This document shows positions 61,391 to 64,000 of a stretch of 64,000 nt of DNA, piece by piece. Source of the DNA: an uncultured Caldilineaceae bacterium (GTDB taxonomy: Bacteria; Chloroflexota; Anaerolineae; Caldilineales; Caldilineaceae); NCBI GenBank assembly GCA_951813625.1, contig CATOTS010000029.1, positions 26,654 to 90,653 of the forward strand, written 5' to 3'. Every line of letters begins with the position of its first letter. Position 1 is the first letter of the stretch. Below the pieces are notes generated by a model that worked only from the letters and a program-made list of their open reading frames with translations, searched no databases and was not told the DNA's origin. The position numbers were made by a program, and so were the translations under genes.

Positions 61391-62158
61391 ATGAGGAAAA
61401 ATGTTGCTCTCTGGATACGATCGGTGCTCGTCTTCACGTCGTTTATCACAATTGCGGGATGTTTCGACTCCTCAGCAGATGTGACGACGCGCCGGCCGAG
61501 AAATCAGCGGCAGGTGACCACCCCCATACCACCGCAGTCGTCCCGATTGTGTTTGATGTTCCGAGAGTCCACTTTGGCAGGAGTTCAGGTTGGCGAGGAC
61601 TCACAAGATGAAGTTATCCATTCCGTGACCTCGCTTGGGACGGTCTAAATGAATCTCAGATTAAGTCCGAGGAACTGTATGGTAGTGACGTCCCAATGGA
61701 GCGTAGGATGGAGGGAGGACAGCAATCGTGGAGGTCGAGTAAGCTACGACGCGGTGGGTGGCAATGTAGGGAAGCTAATATATATTCGCGTTGAATTGGA
61801 CCCTGCACCGACTCTCGCCCAAATCTTTGAGTGTTTGGGGCCTCCTCAGTACTACGGTGCTAGTATCCCGCCAAGCTTTGTCAACGGACTCAGCATAGGT
61901 CTCTGGTATGTAGACAAAGGGTTTATGGTCAGTGCTTGATCCACGGTGGGAAAGTTCAGCCGACGGGGTTTCACCCTGAATTTCCGATGCGCATGTTTCA
62001 CGTTGCACCGCCAGGCGATCTCAAGAAGATGGCAACCCACTTATGGTTCCCCGATTCCCCTCACTAAATTTCTGTGTGGTCTTAGGCCCTGGCCTGGAAC
62101 ATCGAAGAGATCGTAATTGATCCGGATCCCAATACCCAAACTCTGTGTGAGCAGTAAG
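61391..62158 (+). pseudogene. Family A member A4, frameshifted
   Basis: MRKNVALW...FITIAGC then frame changes; IFECLGPPQYYGA...IGLWYVDKGFMV...PPGDLKKMA in later frames. Confidence 0.65.
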
Positions 62159-62240
62159 ATGCCTCTCATTTCCTAGGTGACCGAGTCGCTTTGAGAGCAG
62201 CAAGCTTGCCGCCCATTGATGCAGATTGGAGGTAGATCCC

Positions 62241-63050
62241 ATGGAGCGTTCAACCGTAAAGGCAGCGGCAGAGTCGGTCCTCGGTTCTTTGCGATCGACG
62301 ATGTCCCGGAGACGGCTGCGGAGACGGCCGACGCTCCTTATAGCTCTCATATTCCTACTGGCGGGCTGCGTTGCTCCAGCGCCGGGTACCGCGGTGCCGC
62401 GGACTCTGCCCTGCCCCAGTCTCGCCGATAGCCCGTGGGGCGACTTTCACCCTCGGCGTTGACACTCCCTCCGATGTCGTTTTCTGCCGTCGTCAAAGGA
62501 TGGGGCATCGAGAAAGATCAGATCGAGGATACGAGTTCAGCTCAGAATCTGGGACCGATTTTGCGCTGGCGCACGACCTTGCCCGGTGGCGACGTTGACC
62601 TCTTCCATGCCTCTTTCGACAAAGAGAAACGGCTCAAAAAGCTGGCGTCGCATGGACCTGGCCCTATCCTACCTTAGACCAGATTATCGACTGTTTGGAC
62701 TATCCAGATCATTACGTCGCCTTTAAGACCTATTGGGAGACGATCTGGCTTAATGTGGTTTTCTTCTACACCGGTATCGGTTGGTGGTACACCATGACGG
62801 CTATAGTTGGGGCGAAGGACAGCTCGAGATCGAGGACGATATGCGGCTCAATGGGTTTATCCTCGTTGCTCCCGCACCGCCGAGCAGATGGCATCGGATA
62901 TCTATCGTTACCGTAGCGGTATCTATCATTACCGTAGCGGACCGGATCATCTGAGCGATTCGGTATGCCTTCTGAAGCCCTGGCCCGGCTCGATTGAGGC
63001 GATGGAGATTGCGACAATCGAAGAAATGGAGCAGTGTGGGGTGGTAACAG
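62241..63050 (+). pseudogene. Family A member A5, multiply frameshifted
   Basis: LIFLLAGCVAPAPG lipobox; GVDTPSDVV, IIDCLDYPDHYVA, CLLKPWPGSIEAMEIATIEEMEQC found in different frames. Confidence 0.65.
62899..62940 (+). repeat. 21-bp tandem duplication within A5
   Basis: TATCTATCGTTACCGTAGCGG / TATCTATCATTACCGTAGCGG, one mismatch. Confidence 0.9.
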
Positions 63051-63239
63051 GGGCCTGGTGCGGCGTCCTCTTCGCAGGCGCGTGCCAGCACGATGACAGG
63101 TTGGCAGACCGCACGAGGGTTCGTTTCGCTCTGTAGCAACTGAGTTTTTTCGCAGTTCTTCTTCAGCGGTTGAGAATCGCGTAAAGCGGGCGCGGGACGC
63201 TTTGCTGGTGACCAATTCCACAGGCGCTTCTTGTCCTGG

Positions 63240-63545
63240 CCGGCGCGTTGAGGCGCGGCGGCACACGACCTTCACCATCTTCGTCCACTACGAGGAGGAG
63301 GTCACCAACGGCGTAACGACGACCATCAGCTATTACACCTTCGCAGCATACGCATTGCGGTCAAACGCGGCGACACCCTCCTCCACCTGCACGGCGACCA
63401 TCTCGGCAGCATCTCGCTCACCACGCGTGGGTCGGCCGAGACCGCCAGCCGCACCTACTACGCCTACAGCGCCGAACGCAGCGCCTCCGGCGACCTCAGG
63501 ACTGACCATACCTTCACCGGTCAGAAGCGCGACGCAACAGGGTTG
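63240..63545 (+). pseudogene. RHS-core fragment (frameshifted)
   Basis: HYEEEVTNGVTTTISYYTF, then SRTYYAYSAERSASGDLRTDHTFTGQKRDATGL across frames. Confidence 0.75.
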
Positions 63546-64000
63546 TGAGCTTGGCCTCAAAAACTGGACCACAAGCTAAGGTGTATAATGGAGCAAATTA
63601 CCGAGCCTGCGGAAGGGCGGCACGATGGCCAAGAAGCGCCAGCGACACTCGGCGGCCTGCAAGTTTCGCACTGCGCGAGAAGCGCTCGAAAGCAGCAAGA
63701 CGATCAGCCAGTTATCGAGTGAGCACGAGATTCATCCCAACTTGATACGGGCCTGGAAACAGCAACTGCTGGAAGACGGGCCCAGCTTCAAGAGTGAGAA
63801 CAACCTTCTCACTCTGTAAGAGACGGCGCGTCAACTGCATACCTGGCTGACAGCTAGTTCGACTTCTACAACCATGAGAGACCGCATCAAAGTCCCGACT
63901 AGCGCACGCCTTTGGAAGAGCGCTTCGTGCTCTGTTCAGAGCCGGCCGCATTCACCTAAATTCACCTTATTTTTCCCATTTCGTGGTCTAACGATTGGGC
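63546..64000 (+). mobile_element. IS3-derived MITE-like element, copy 4 (reaches the window end)
   Basis: GGCCTCAAAAACTGGACCACAAGCTAAGGTG start; MAKKRQRHSAACKF...FKSENNLLTL*; end CGTGGTCTAACGATTGGG. Confidence 0.8.

Noticed and set aside
61104-61394. ORF 61104-61394 as a gene
   Set aside because: Starts inside the MITE right end, has no recognisable motif and overlaps the upstream region of A4.
62899-62940. CRISPR-like array
   Set aside because: Only two directly abutting 21-bp units, no spacers and no cas genes anywhere in the window.

Overview
High-GC bacterial chromosome segment, probably Chloroflexota-like (taxonomy is inference from gene content). The left ~50 kb is mostly ordinary housekeeping DNA. 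It contains: a complete ISKra4-like insertion sequence with inverted repeats and an 8-bp target duplication; a 14-subunit complex I (nuo) operon with fused NuoCD and NuoEF, interrupted by a Uma2-family gene and a small zinc-ribbon gene; a convergent mreB-mreC-mreD-mrdA-minC-minD-rodA cell-shape/division cluster; tilS, NUDIX, hpt, LysM/M23, L25, SIMPL, O-antigen ligase, TlpA, an APH-like pseudogene, gnd, purH, an epimerase, an S41 peptidase, an M24 peptidase and an ABC transporter of the FtsX type. The right ~14 kb (50-64 kb) is accessory: a decayed IS1-like element, an IS630-like element with a T7 slippery run, three RHS-core fragments, and at least four copies of a ~460-bp internally deleted IS3 derivative (MITE-like). 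Interleaved with these are two families of paralogous secreted/lipoprotein-like proteins: five members of family A (three intact, two decayed) and two members of family B. This RHS/lipoprotein/MITE array is the best candidate for an undescribed system; a plausible but unproven reading is an orphan-immunity or polymorphic-toxin cassette bank. All calls come from reading the sequence and the supplied ORF track; no database search was run.
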